Program-made: the position numbers and the translations under genes
Notes under the pieces: model-generated
What the model was told of the DNA's origin: nothing
The model's database searches: none
Seen by the model: the letters and a program-made list of their open reading frames with translations, nothing else
Shown: positions 35,106 through 46,211 of the stretch, piece after piece
Layout of the letters: every line of letters begins with the position of its first letter
How positions within the stretch are numbered: the first letter of the stretch is position 1
DNA from: Massilia niastensis DSM 21313
GTDB taxonomy: Bacteria; Pseudomonadota; Gammaproteobacteria; Burkholderiales; Burkholderiaceae_D
Assembly: GCF_000382345.1 (NCBI RefSeq)
Contig: NZ_KB908079.1
Coordinates: forward strand, 1-64,000
DNA length: 64,000 nt
Direction of reading: 5' to 3'

Positions 35106-36200
35106 TCAGCGCAGCTTCGGCGTGCCGACCCGCACATCCCCGCACTGCGCGCGGTGCATCAGCGCATGATCCATCAGCACCAGCGCCAGCATCGCTTCCG
35201 CGATCGGCGTCGCCCGGATGCCGACGCAGGGATCATGGCGACCGAAGGTCTCGACCATCACCGGATTGCCCTGCTTGTCGATCGAGCGGCGCGGGGTACG
35301 GATCGACGAAGTCGGCTTGATCGCGATCGAGACCGTGATGTCCTGCCCGCTCGAGATTCCGCCCAGCACGCCGCCGGCGTTGTTGCCCACAAACCCTTCG
35401 GGGGTCAGCTCGTCGCCGTGCTCCGAGCCTTTCTGCGACACCGCGTCGAAGCCGGCGCCGATCTCGACACCCTTGACCGCGTTAATCCCCATCATCGCGT
35501 AGGCGATGTCGGCATCGAGCTTGTCGTAGATCGGCTGGCCCAGGCCGACCGGCACGTTGCGCGCCACCACGTCGATGCGCGCGCCGATCGAGTCGCCGGC
35601 GCGGCGCAGTTCGTCCATCGCCGTCTCCATGCGGGCGATCAGCGCCGCGTCGGCGGTGGCCGCGAAGAAGGGATTGGCGTGCACGTGTTCCCACGACTCG
35701 AACGGCACTTCGATCTCGCCCAGCTGGCTCATGCAGCCCATGAACTCGGTGCCGAAACGCTCGCGCAGCCATTTTTTCGCAATGGCGCCGGCGCCCACCA
35801 CGGGCGCGGTCAGGCGCGCCGACGAGCGGCCGCCGCCGCGCGGGTCGCGCACCCCGTACTTGTGCCAGTAGGTATAGTCGGCATGGCCGGGACGGAAGGA
35901 CTCGGCGATGTTGCCGTAGTCCTTGCTGCGCTGGTCCTCGTTGGGGATCAGAAGCGCGATCGGGGTGCCGGTGGTGACGCCCTCGTACACGCCGGACAGG
36001 ATCTGCACCCGGTCGGCTTCCTGGCGCTGTGTCACGTGGCGCGAGGTGCCGGGCTTGCGGCGGTCGAGTTCGGGCTGGATATCGGCTTCGCTCAGGGCCA
36101 TGCCCGGAGGACAGCCGTCGATGACGCAGCCGATGGCCGGGCCATGCGACTCGCCGAATGTGGTTACTGAAAACAGCTTGCCAAAAGAATTACCGGACAT
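35106..36200 (-). CDS. aroC: Chorismate synthase
   Basis: A 364-residue enzyme of the shikimate pathway that converts EPSP to chorismate using reduced FMN. The three signatures are present: [18 protein letters not shown] (about 14-31), the central [31 protein letters not shown] block (about 105-132) and the C-terminal [14 protein letters not shown] with [17 protein letters not shown]. Length is normal. It stands alone with a divergent 200-base gap to the REC-GGDEF-EAL gene. Confidence 0.97.
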   Translation of the reverse strand: MSGNSFGKLFSVTTFGESHGPAIGCVIDGCPPGMALSEADIQPELDRRKPGTSRHVTQRQEADRVQILSGVYEGVTTGTPIALLIPNEDQRSKDYGNIAESFRPGHADYTYWHKYGVRDPRGGGRSSARLTAPVVGAGAIAKKWLRERFGTEFMGCMSQLGEIEVPFESWEHVHANPFFAATADAALIARMETAMDELRRAGDSIGARIDVVARNVPVGLGQPIYDKLDADIAYAMMGINAVKGVEIGAGFDAVSQKGSEHGDELTPEGFVGNNAGGVLGGISSGQDITVSIAIKPTSSIRTPRRSIDKQGNPVMVETFGRHDPCVGIRATPIAEAMLALVLMDHALMHRAQCGDVRVGTPKLR

Positions 36201-36404
36201 GTTCTTCGCTTATCTGATGGATGGTCGAATTACCATTCTACCAGCCCCTCTGGCAAGCGGAGATTGTCAATATACTCCTGACTGTAGCAAAAATGTTTCC
36301 GTGTGGATATATTTTTTCGTGGAGGCTGGTTTGGGGGTCTTTCTTTTTTACAATTCCATATATACTGGGATTACCATTGCCCAGCTAACCTGGAGACGTA
36401 GCAC

Positions 36405-38678
36405 ATGCCAGCACCGATTACGCCCTCAGGCGCCATCACGGATGTGACCGACAACCACGACGACCTTGTCTTCGCCGACGAGGCCGCCGAGGCGTCCGCA
36501 TCCGCGAGCGATGCGGCCTGGCGCATCCTGGTGGTGGACGACGACGCCGACGTGCATTCGACCACGACCTTCGCGCTCGGCAATGTCGAGATGCAGGGCC
36601 GCCCGCTCGCATTCCTGCATGCCTACTCGGCCGAGGAAGCCTTCGCCCTGCTCGGCCGCGAGCGCGACATCGCGGTGGTCCTGCTGGACGTGGTGATGGA
36701 GCGCGCCGACGCCGGCCTGCACCTGGTGCGCCGCATCCGCGAGGAGCTCGGCCTGCATGAGGTCCGCATCATCCTGCGCACCGGCCAGCCCGGCTATGCG
36801 CCGGAAATGGAGGCGATCCGCGGCTACGACATCAACGACTACCGCACCAAGTCCGAACTGACCCGCACCAAGCTGTACACGGCGGTCGCGGCGGCGGTCC
36901 GCTCCTACCAGCAGATCCGCGCGCTGGACGAGAACCGCCTCGGCCTGGAGCGCATCGTCGCGGCCGGCGCCGAGCTGATGGCGCTGCACGGCGTGCGCGA
37001 CGTCGCGCTGGGCATCCTGGCGCAGGTGGCCGGACTGCTCGGCCAGGCGCCCGAGGGCGTGCTGTGCGTGCGCGAGACCTCCCTTGCCGCGCCCCACCAC
37101 GAGGTGCTGCGCGCCGTCGCCGCGGCCGGCGCCTGCCGCCACCTCGACGGCCGCGAACTGGGCCCGCAGCGCGGCGCCCACCTGGCCCAGGCCGCCGAAC
37201 GCTGCCTGCGCGCGCGCCGCACCCTGGGCGAGGACGACCTGCTCGCCATGTACTTCGCCGGCAAGGCAGGGCGCGACTTCGTCGCCTGCATCCCGCTCGA
37301 CCGCCCGATCGGCGACACCACCCAGCGCCTGCTGCAGGTGTTCGCCGGCATGGTCGCGGTCAGCCTCGACAACGTGGAACTGGTCACCCACCTGAACAAG
37401 GCGGCCTTCCACGATCCGCTGACCGGCCTGCCCAACCGCACCCGCCTGGTCGAGCTGATCGACGCCACCCTGTGCACGCCCGTGCGCGCCAACGCCATCC
37501 TGGCCCTGGTCGACCTCGACCACTTCGCCGAGACCAACGACGCCCTCGGCCACCACTTCGGCGACCTGCTGCTGGTCGCGGTGGCGCGCCGCCTGAAGTC
37601 GCGCCTCGACCCGCAGCTGGACCTGGCGCGCATCGGCGGCGACATCTTCTGCGTGCTGGGCGATGCCGGCGCGATCCAGCCGGGCCCGCTCCAGGCGCTG
37701 TTCCACGAGCCGTTCCAGATCGACGGCCAGGACGTGCAGGTCTCGGCCACCCTCGGCCTGGTGCGCCTGTCCGAGCACGACGGCTGCGGCGCCGACGCCC
37801 TGAAGGACGCCGACATCGCCCTCAAGCGCGCCAAGTCGCAGCAGCGCGCCGGCCACTTCTATTTCTCGCGCAGCATGGGTGTCGAGATTCGCGAACGGGT
37901 GCGCATGATGCACGCGCTGCGCGGCGGCTTCCGGCGCGGCGAACTGTTCCTGGCCTACCAGCCGCAGGTCGACCTGGCCAGCAACCGCGCCTTCGGCGCC
38001 GAGGCGCTGCTGCGCTGGCGCACCGAGGACGGCCGCCTGGTGCCGCCCGACCGCTTCATCCCGATCGCCGAGTATTCCGGCCTGATCGTCGATATCGGCG
38101 AATGGGTGCTGCGCCAGGCCTGCGCCGAGCTGATGCGCCTGCGCCAGGCCGGCCACCGCGAATTCACGATGTCGGTGAACGTCTCGCAGGTCCAGTTCCG
38201 CCATCCGCACTTCCTCGACATGCTGCGCCGCGCACTGGACGACACCAGGGCGCCGCCCGAGTTCGTCGAGCTGGAAATCACGGAATCGATGGCGATGGAA
38301 GAACCTTCGCTGCTGGTGGAAAAGCTGGCCCAGGTCAAGCGCACCGGGGTGTCGATCGCGATCGACGACTTCGGCACCGGCTTCTCCTCGCTGTCGCACC
38401 TGCAGCGCCTGCAGGTCGACCGCCTCAAGATCGACCGCGCCTTCGTGACCGAGATCACGGGTTCGGCACGCGGCAGCAGCATCGCCGAGATGGTGGTGCA
38501 ACTGGGACGCAACCTGGGCCTGTCGGTGATCGCCGAAGGCGTGGAGGACGAGCGCCAGGCCCAGATCCTGCGCGCGCTCGGCTGCCCGCTGGCCCAGGGC
38601 TACCTGTTCTCGCGTCCGCTGGCGCCGGAAGCCCTGCTCGAATGGCTGGGCAAGCAGGCGCTGACGCGCGCGGCCTGA
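36405..38678 (+). CDS. Response regulator with GGDEF (degenerate) and EAL domains
   Basis: A 757-residue protein with an N-terminal receiver (about 40-165; acidic pocket VVDDDADV, phospho-acceptor Asp95 in VVLLDVVMER, signalling residues INDYRTKSE), then a DUF3369-type GAF-like domain (about 170-325), a GGDEF domain whose active-site motif is GGDIF (411-415) instead of GG(D/E)EF, and an EAL domain with EALLRW (533), SVNVSQVQF, LEITES, IDDFGTGFSS, LKIDRAF and AEGVED intact. It is therefore predicted to be a phosphorylation-controlled c-di-GMP phosphodiesterase, with the GGDEF part perhaps binding GTP as a regulator. GGAGAC lies 8 bases before the ATG. No partner kinase is adjacent. Confidence 0.93.
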   Translation: MPAPITPSGAITDVTDNHDDLVFADEAAEASASASDAAWRILVVDDDADVHSTTTFALGNVEMQGRPLAFLHAYSAEEAFALLGRERDIAVVLLDVVMERADAGLHLVRRIREELGLHEVRIILRTGQPGYAPEMEAIRGYDINDYRTKSELTRTKLYTAVAAAVRSYQQIRALDENRLGLERIVAAGAELMALHGVRDVALGILAQVAGLLGQAPEGVLCVRETSLAAPHHEVLRAVAAAGACRHLDGRELGPQRGAHLAQAAERCLRARRTLGEDDLLAMYFAGKAGRDFVACIPLDRPIGDTTQRLLQVFAGMVAVSLDNVELVTHLNKAAFHDPLTGLPNRTRLVELIDATLCTPVRANAILALVDLDHFAETNDALGHHFGDLLLVAVARRLKSRLDPQLDLARIGGDIFCVLGDAGAIQPGPLQALFHEPFQIDGQDVQVSATLGLVRLSEHDGCGADALKDADIALKRAKSQQRAGHFYFSRSMGVEIRERVRMMHALRGGFRRGELFLAYQPQVDLASNRAFGAEALLRWRTEDGRLVPPDRFIPIAEYSGLIVDIGEWVLRQACAELMRLRQAGHREFTMSVNVSQVQFRHPHFLDMLRRALDDTRAPPEFVELEITESMAMEEPSLLVEKLAQVKRTGVSIAIDDFGTGFSSLSHLQRLQVDRLKIDRAFVTEITGSARGSSIAEMVVQLGRNLGLSVIAEGVEDERQAQILRALGCPLAQGYLFSRPLAPEALLEWLGKQALTRAA

Positions 38679-38705
38679 ACCCGGCCAAGCGAAGCCATCA
38701 ATAGA

Positions 38706-38726
38706 GTGGGCAGGTTTCCTGCCCAC
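38706..38726. repeat. Palindromic intergenic repeat, copy A, between EAL and CBS genes
   Basis: GTGGGCAGG (38706-38714) pairs with CCTGCCCAC (38718-38726) around TTT. It is a variant of the GTGGGCGG palindrome found about 60 bases on, at 25.4 kb and at 35.1 kb. Confidence 0.7.
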
Positions 38727-38786
38727 GCGCTGCTGGTTGGCGGCGCCATCATCGAGCCCGATACCGGAGCCGATAAGGATCGCCGC

Positions 38787-38807
38787 GTGGGCGGCAAAGC
38801 CGCCCAC
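38787..38807. repeat. Palindromic intergenic repeat, copy B, between EAL and CBS genes
   Basis: GTGGGCGGC (38787-38795) pairs with GCCGCCCAC (38799-38807) around AAA and is flanked by GATCGCCGC and CCTGCC. The same flanks (ATCGCCGC, CCTGC) surround the copy at 25.4 kb, which shows that the repeat unit is longer than the palindrome. Confidence 0.75.
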
Positions 38808-38814
38808 CCTGCCG

Positions 38815-39264
38815 TCAATCGGCGGTCTGTTCGACCGGCCAGTCGCGGATATAGGCCTTCAGCATGCGGTTCTCGAAGTTCTGCGCTTCCAGCACCGCCT
38901 TCGCCACGTCGTAGAACGAGATCACGCCCAGCAGGGTCTTGGCGTTCATCACCGGCAGGTAGCGCGCGTGCTTGTCGAGCATCATGCGGCGCACTTCGTT
39001 GACTTCGGTGTCGGGGGTGACGGTGAGCGGGCTGTCGTCCATGTACTTGCGCACGGTGCCGCCGCCGACCGAGCCGCCGTTGGCGTGCAGGGCCCCGATC
39101 ACTTCGCGGAAGGTCAGCATGCCGACCAGGTCGCCGTATTCCATCACCACCAGCGAGCCGATGTCGCGCTCCGCCATCGTGGCTACCGCTTCGACCAGCG
39201 GCATGTCGGGCGTGACGGTGTACAGGATATCGCCCTTGACCTGCAGGATTTCGGAGACTTTCAT
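38815..39264 (-). CDS. CBS-domain pair protein
   Basis: A 149-residue protein consisting of two CBS motifs (about 8-65 and 75-135; for example MPLVEAVATMAERDIGSLVVME and TEVNEVRRMMLDKHARYLPVMN). CBS pairs bind adenine nucleotides such as AMP, ATP or SAM and act as energy sensors. With no fused enzyme or channel, its target is unknown. GGGGTGG precedes the ATG at 39264. Its stop lies 8 bases beyond the palindrome of the neighbouring repeat. Confidence 0.88.
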   Translation of the reverse strand: MKVSEILQVKGDILYTVTPDMPLVEAVATMAERDIGSLVVMEYGDLVGMLTFREVIGALHANGGSVGGGTVRKYMDDSPLTVTPDTEVNEVRRMMLDKHARYLPVMNAKTLLGVISFYDVAKAVLEAQNFENRMLKAYIRDWPVEQTAD

Positions 39265-39448
39265 GTTGTCCACCCCGGTTTGATTGGTTGACTTACCTCG
39301 GATTACTTTTGTATAACGCATAACGCCGACTGTAGCCGATGCCCATTAAAAAATCCAGCACTGCGCCACATCATCTTCAGGAGATGTTGCGCAACATTAA
39401 ATAAATGCTACGATGCCGGCCATTGACATTCCTGAAGAGTCCTGAACG

Positions 39449-40759
39449 ATGAGCGGTCCACGTTATCCCGGCTTCGACACCCTGGCCCTGCACGCCGGCA
39501 GCGAGCCCGACCCGGCCACCGGCGCGCGCGCCACGCCGATCCACTTCACCTCCTCGTTCGCGTTCCGCGATTCGGACCACGCGGCCAGCCTGTTCAACAT
39601 GGAACGCGCCGGCCACGTGTACTCGCGCATCTCGAACCCGACCAATGCGGTGCTGGAAGAACGCATCGCCGCGCTCGAGGGCGGCGTGGCCGGCATCGCC
39701 ACCGCCAGCGGCCAGGCCGCGATGCACCTGGGCCTGGCGACCATCGCCGGCGCCGGCGCCCACATCGTCGCCTCCAGGGCATTGTACGGCGGTTCGCACA
39801 ACCTGCTGGCCTACACCCTGCGCCGCTTCGGCATCGAGACCAGCTTCGTCGATCCGCGCGACATCGACGCCTGGCGCGCCGCGATCCGCCCGAACACCAA
39901 GCTGCTGTTCGGCGAGACCCTCGGCAACCCGGGCCTCGACGTGCTCGACATCCCCACCTTGGCCTCCCTGGCCCACGGGCACGACCTGCCGCTGATGGTG
40001 GACGCCACCTTCACCACCCCCTACCTGCAACAGCCGTTCGAGCGCGGCGCCGACCTGCTGTTCCATTCGGCGACCAAGTTCCTGTGCGGCCACGGCACCG
40101 CCATCGGCGGCCTGCTGGTGGACGGCGGCTGCTTCGACTGGCAGGCCGCGCACGAGCGCAGCGGCCGCTTCCCGGAACTGTGCGAACCCTACGAGGGCTT
40201 CCACGGCATGGTGTTCGCCGAGGAATCGACCGTCGGCGCCTTCGCGCTGCGCGCCCGCCGCGAAGGCCTGCGCGACTTCGGCGCGGCGATGAGTCCGCAC
40301 AATGCCTTCGCCATCCTGCAGGGCATCGAGACGCTCGGCCTGCGCATGGAGCGCCATGTCGCGAATACCCGGCGCGTGGTCGAATTCCTGCAGACCCACC
40401 CCGCCGTCGATTCGGTCTCCTATCCGGAACTGGAGAGCCACCCCGACCACGCGCTGGCGCGCAAGCTGCTGCCGCGCGGCTGCGGCGCCGTGTTCACCTT
40501 CAACCTGAAGGGCGACCGCGCCGCCGGGCGCCGCTTCGCCGACAGCCTGCAGGTGTTCTCGCACCTGGCCAACGTCGGCGACGCCAAGTCGCTGGTGATC
40601 CACCCGGCCTCGACCACGCATTTCCGCGTACCCACCGACGAGCTGGCCGCCAGCGGCATCCTTGAGGGCACGATGCGCCTGTCGGTCGGCCTGGAAGACC
40701 CGGACGACCTGATCGACGACCTCAAGCGCGGCCTGAAACTGGCCCGGAAGGGAGCCTGA
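39449..40759 (+). CDS. O-acetyl/O-succinylhomoserine sulfhydrylase-type PLP enzyme
   Basis: A 436-residue PLP enzyme of the Cys/Met metabolism family, closest in size and sequence to MetY-type O-acetylhomoserine (thiol)-lyases, which make homocysteine or methionine from an activated homoserine and sulfide. The PLP lysine is Lys210 (FHSATKFLCGHGTAIGG); the phosphate-binding YSRISNPT (58-65) and the C-terminal LRLSVGLEDPDDLIDDL-like block (RLSVGLEDPDDLIDDLKR) are present. Acceptor preference (acetyl or succinyl) cannot be decided. The next gene, a hydrolase, starts 2 bases after its stop, so they form one operon. Confidence 0.9.
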   Translation: MSGPRYPGFDTLALHAGSEPDPATGARATPIHFTSSFAFRDSDHAASLFNMERAGHVYSRISNPTNAVLEERIAALEGGVAGIATASGQAAMHLGLATIAGAGAHIVASRALYGGSHNLLAYTLRRFGIETSFVDPRDIDAWRAAIRPNTKLLFGETLGNPGLDVLDIPTLASLAHGHDLPLMVDATFTTPYLQQPFERGADLLFHSATKFLCGHGTAIGGLLVDGGCFDWQAAHERSGRFPELCEPYEGFHGMVFAEESTVGAFALRARREGLRDFGAAMSPHNAFAILQGIETLGLRMERHVANTRRVVEFLQTHPAVDSVSYPELESHPDHALARKLLPRGCGAVFTFNLKGDRAAGRRFADSLQVFSHLANVGDAKSLVIHPASTTHFRVPTDELAASGILEGTMRLSVGLEDPDDLIDDLKRGLKLARKGA

Positions 40760-40760
40760 G

Positions 40761-41591
40761 ATGCAGTTCGACGTCCAAGGCTCCCCGGTCTATTGCTACA
40801 GCGGCGGCAAGGCGTTCGACGCCAGCCTGCCGGCCATCGTCTTCATCCATGGCGCCCAGAACGACCACTCGGTATGGGCGCTGCAGTCCCGCTACCTGGC
40901 CCACCACGGCCATGCGGTGCTGGCGCCCGACCTGCCCGGCCACGGCCGCAGCGGCGGCGCCGCGCTGACGAGCGTGGGGGCGCTGGCCGACTGGCTGCTG
41001 GCCCTGCTCGACGCGGCCGGGGTGCGGCGCGCGATCCTGGCCGGCCACAGCATGGGTTCGCTGATCGCGCTGGAAGCCAGCCACCGCGCGCCCGGGCGCG
41101 TCGCCGGCCTGGCCCTGCTCGGCACGACCTACCCGATGAAGGTCTCGGACGCGCTGCTGGAAACGTCGCGCACGGACGAAGCAGGCGCGATCGACATGGT
41201 CAACATCTGGTCGCATGCGATGGTGACGCCCGGGCCGTCCAGCGCCGGCCCGGGATTCTCGGTGATGGGCGTGTCGCGCCGCCTGATGCAGCGCATGTCG
41301 CAGCGCAATCCGGAACAGCTGTTCCACACCGACTTCGCGGCCTGCAATGCCTACGCGAATGGCGAGGCGGCCGCCGCCGCCGTGAGCTGCCCGACCCTGT
41401 TCGTCCTGGGCAGCAAGGACATGATGACCCCGCCGCGCTCCGCAAAACTGCTGACCAGTACGATCAGGCATGGCAGAATCGTCACCGTGGCGGCGGGCCA
41501 TTCCATGATGGCCGAAGCGCCGGACGCGGTGCTCGACGCGCTGGCCGGTTTCGCCACCGCCACCTTCCAGGAACGAGGAGACGCGCCATGA
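40761..41591 (+). CDS. Alpha/beta-fold hydrolase
   Basis: A 276-residue hydrolase with the nucleophile elbow GHSMG (about 95-99, Ser), oxyanion region FIHGAQNDHSVW, a likely acid Asp in LGSKDMMTPP (about 219) and His in AAGHSMMAE (about 247). It begins one base after the stop of the sulfhydrylase gene and overlaps DUF962 by ATGA, so the three are one transcription unit. The substrate is unknown; a thioester or ester tied to sulfur metabolism would be a guess. Confidence 0.9.
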   Translation: MQFDVQGSPVYCYSGGKAFDASLPAIVFIHGAQNDHSVWALQSRYLAHHGHAVLAPDLPGHGRSGGAALTSVGALADWLLALLDAAGVRRAILAGHSMGSLIALEASHRAPGRVAGLALLGTTYPMKVSDALLETSRTDEAGAIDMVNIWSHAMVTPGPSSAGPGFSVMGVSRRLMQRMSQRNPEQLFHTDFAACNAYANGEAAAAAVSCPTLFVLGSKDMMTPPRSAKLLTSTIRHGRIVTVAAGHSMMAEAPDAVLDALAGFATATFQERGDAP

Positions 41592-41882
41592 CCGCACGCT
41601 ATGCCAGTTTCGCGGAGTTCTATCCGTATTACCTGAGCCAGCACGAGGACCGGCGCTGCCGCCGCGCCCACTTCATCGGCACCTCGTCGGCGATCGCCGG
41701 CATTGCGCAATATATCGACAGCATGAACCCCTGGTGGCTGCTGGTGGCCCTGGCCAGCGGCTACGGCGGCGCCTGGATCGGCCATTTCTTCTTCGAGAAG
41801 AACCGGCCGGCCAGCTTCGGCTACCCCTTGTATTCGTTCCGGGCCGACTGGGTGATGTACTGGCAGATGCTGACGGGCAAGC

Positions 41883-41893
<11 letters not shown>
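41588..41893 (+). CDS. DUF962 (Mpo1-like) membrane protein
   Basis: A 101-residue protein with the DUF962 signature: YYLSQHEDRRCRRAHFIGT near the N-terminus, a hydrophobic hairpin (about 34-65), and GHFFFEKNRPASFGYPLYSF followed by DWVMYW. Yeast Mpo1 of this family is a dioxygenase that shortens 2-hydroxy fatty acids, using the conserved His residues, of which HxxxH-type ones are present here. The ATG overlaps the stop of the hydrolase gene. Its last 11 bases overlap the end of the converging YihY gene. Confidence 0.85.
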
Positions 41894-44353
<2,460 letters not shown>

Positions 44354-44361
<8 letters not shown>

Positions 44362-45763
44362 CGCGCTGCTGGCGCATTGCCGCGCCATCGTCGGGGACAG
44401 CCACGTCCTCGACGACCAGGCCGCGATGGCGCCTTTCCTCACGGACTGGCGCGGCCGCTTCACCGGCCGCGCCCGCGCCGTCGTTTCCCCCGCCAATGCC
44501 GACGAGGTGGCCGCCGTCGTGCGCGCCTGCGCCGGCTCGCGCACCCCGATCGTGCCCCAGGGCGGGCGCACCGGGCTGGTGCTGGGCAGCGTGCCGGACG
44601 CCAGCGGGGCCGCCATCGTGCTGTCGCTGCGGCGCATGAACCGGGTGCTGGCCATCGACCCCGCCAACCGCACCATGACGGTCGAAGCCGGCTGCATCCT
44701 GTATGACGTCCAGCAGGCCGCGCTCGAGGCCGGCATGCTGTTCCCGCTGTCGCTGGCCGCCGAAGGCAGCTGCACCATCGGCGGCAACCTGGCGACCAAT
44801 GCCGGCGGCACCGCGGTGCTCCGCTACGGCAATACCCGCGAACTGTGCCTGGGGCTGGAAGTCGTCACCGCCCGGGGCGAGGTCTGGAACGGCCTGCGCG
44901 CCCTGCGCAAGGACAACACCGGCTATGCCTTGCGCGAGCTGTTCATCGGCGCCGAGGGCACGCTCGGCGTCATCACCAAGGCCGTGCTCAAGCTCTACCC
45001 GCAACCGAAGGCCGCGCTGACCGCCCTGGTGGCCCTGGAATCGCCGCGCGACGCGCTCCGGCTGCTCGGCTTGCTGGAAGAGCGCTGCGGCCCGGTGCTG
45101 ACCGCCTTCGAGCTGATGTCCGAGGTCTGCCTGCAACTGGTGGCCACCCATTTCCCCGACCTGCCGCGCCCGTTCCCGGTGCGCCACGCCCAGTATGCGC
45201 TGGTCGAGCTGTCCAGCAACGAATCGGAAGAGCTTGCGGAACAGCTGCTGGAGTCGGCGATCGGCGCCGCCCTCGACGCCGACATCGCGCTCGACGCCGT
45301 GGTGGCGACGTCGGTGGCGCAGACCCTCGGCCTGTGGCAACTGCGCGAGCACATCCCGCTGGCCCAGGCCGCGGCCGGCAAGAACATCAAGCACGACATC
45401 TCGCTGCCGGTGTCGCGCATTCCCGACTTCCTCGACCGCACCAACGCGGCGCTGCTGGCCGCCTTTCCCGGCTGCCAGCTGGTCACCTTCGGCCACCTGG
45501 GCGACGGCAACCTGCACTACAACGTGGCGCCGCCCGGCGGCAGCGGCCACGACGCCTTCCTGGCCAACCAGGCGGCGGTGAACCGCATCGTGCACGACAG
45601 CGTCGCACAGGAAGGCGGCTCGATCTCGGCCGAGCACGGCATCGGCGCCCTCAAGCGCGACGAGCTGGCGCGCTACAAGTCGGCGGTCGAACTGGACATG
45701 ATGCGTGCCATCAAGGCCGCGCTGGACCCGCTCGGCATCATGAACCCTGGGAAGATACTTTGA
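44354..45763 (+). CDS. FAD-linked oxidase, glycolate oxidase/D-lactate dehydrogenase type
   Basis: A 469-residue enzyme of the GlcD/D-2-hydroxyacid dehydrogenase family. The PCMH-type FAD-binding domain (about 40-220) has PIVPQGGRTGLVLGSVPD and GNLATNAGGTAVLRYGNTRELCLGLEVV; the C-terminal domain has FGHLGDGNLHYNV (about 377-389) and the final EHGIGALKRDEL with a PGKIL terminus. It should oxidise a D-2-hydroxy acid such as D-lactate or glycolate. The gloB product D-lactate would be one possible substrate, but the genes are 20 kb apart. GlcE and GlcF partners are absent, which favours a self-sufficient dehydrogenase. Confidence 0.9.
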
Positions 45764-45776
45764 CCAGGAGAGCGAC

Positions 45777-46211
45777 ATGTTGCGACACCTGTCCGTGCTG
45801 ACCGCCTGCGCCCTGTGCCAGGCGGCCGTGGCCGGCACCATCTACAAATGCGTCGAAGCCGGCCGCACCAGCTACGGCGACCGTCCCTGCGCGCATGCGG
45901 CGCGCGGCGCCGAACTCGCGATCCAGGCCACGCCGGTCCCGGACCCCGAGGTACTGGCGCGCCTGGCCGCCCAGCGCGAACTCGTGCTGGAACTCGACAA
46001 GCAGCGCGCCGCGCAGTCCGACCGCGAGGAGCGCGAATCGGTGCGCGCGCGCCGCGATGCCGCCGCCCAGGCGCGCCGCTGCGCCAGGCTGCGCCTGCAG
46101 GGCAAGTGGGCCGAGGAGGATGCGGCGCGCAGCGAGCGCGAGCAGGCGGGCGCGGCGCGCATCAAGGCGAGGCGCCAGGCCGAAGCGCTGGCGGTGGAAT
46201 GCCCGGCCTGA
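45777..46211 (+). CDS. DUF4124 exported protein
   Basis: A 144-residue protein with a signal peptide (about 1-19, ending AAVAG), the short DUF4124 motif TIYKCVEAGRTSYGDRPC (two cysteines that may pair) and a charged Arg/Ala/Glu-rich helical tail. Such proteins are common in betaproteobacterial periplasm; function unknown. It follows the flavoprotein stop by 13 bases with a CAGGAG site and overlaps the FtsX permease start by 13 bases. Confidence 0.8.
   Translation: MLRHLSVLTACALCQAAVAGTIYKCVEAGRTSYGDRPCAHAARGAELAIQATPVPDPEVLARLAAQRELVLELDKQRAAQSDREERESVRARRDAAAQARRCARLRLQGKWAEEDAARSEREQAGAARIKARRQAEALAVECPA

Noticed and set aside
36426..38807. A 793-codon minus-strand frame opposite REC-GGDEF-EAL
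   Set aside because: Composition (His/Gly/Gln/Arg) and lack of any domain mark it as an antisense shadow.
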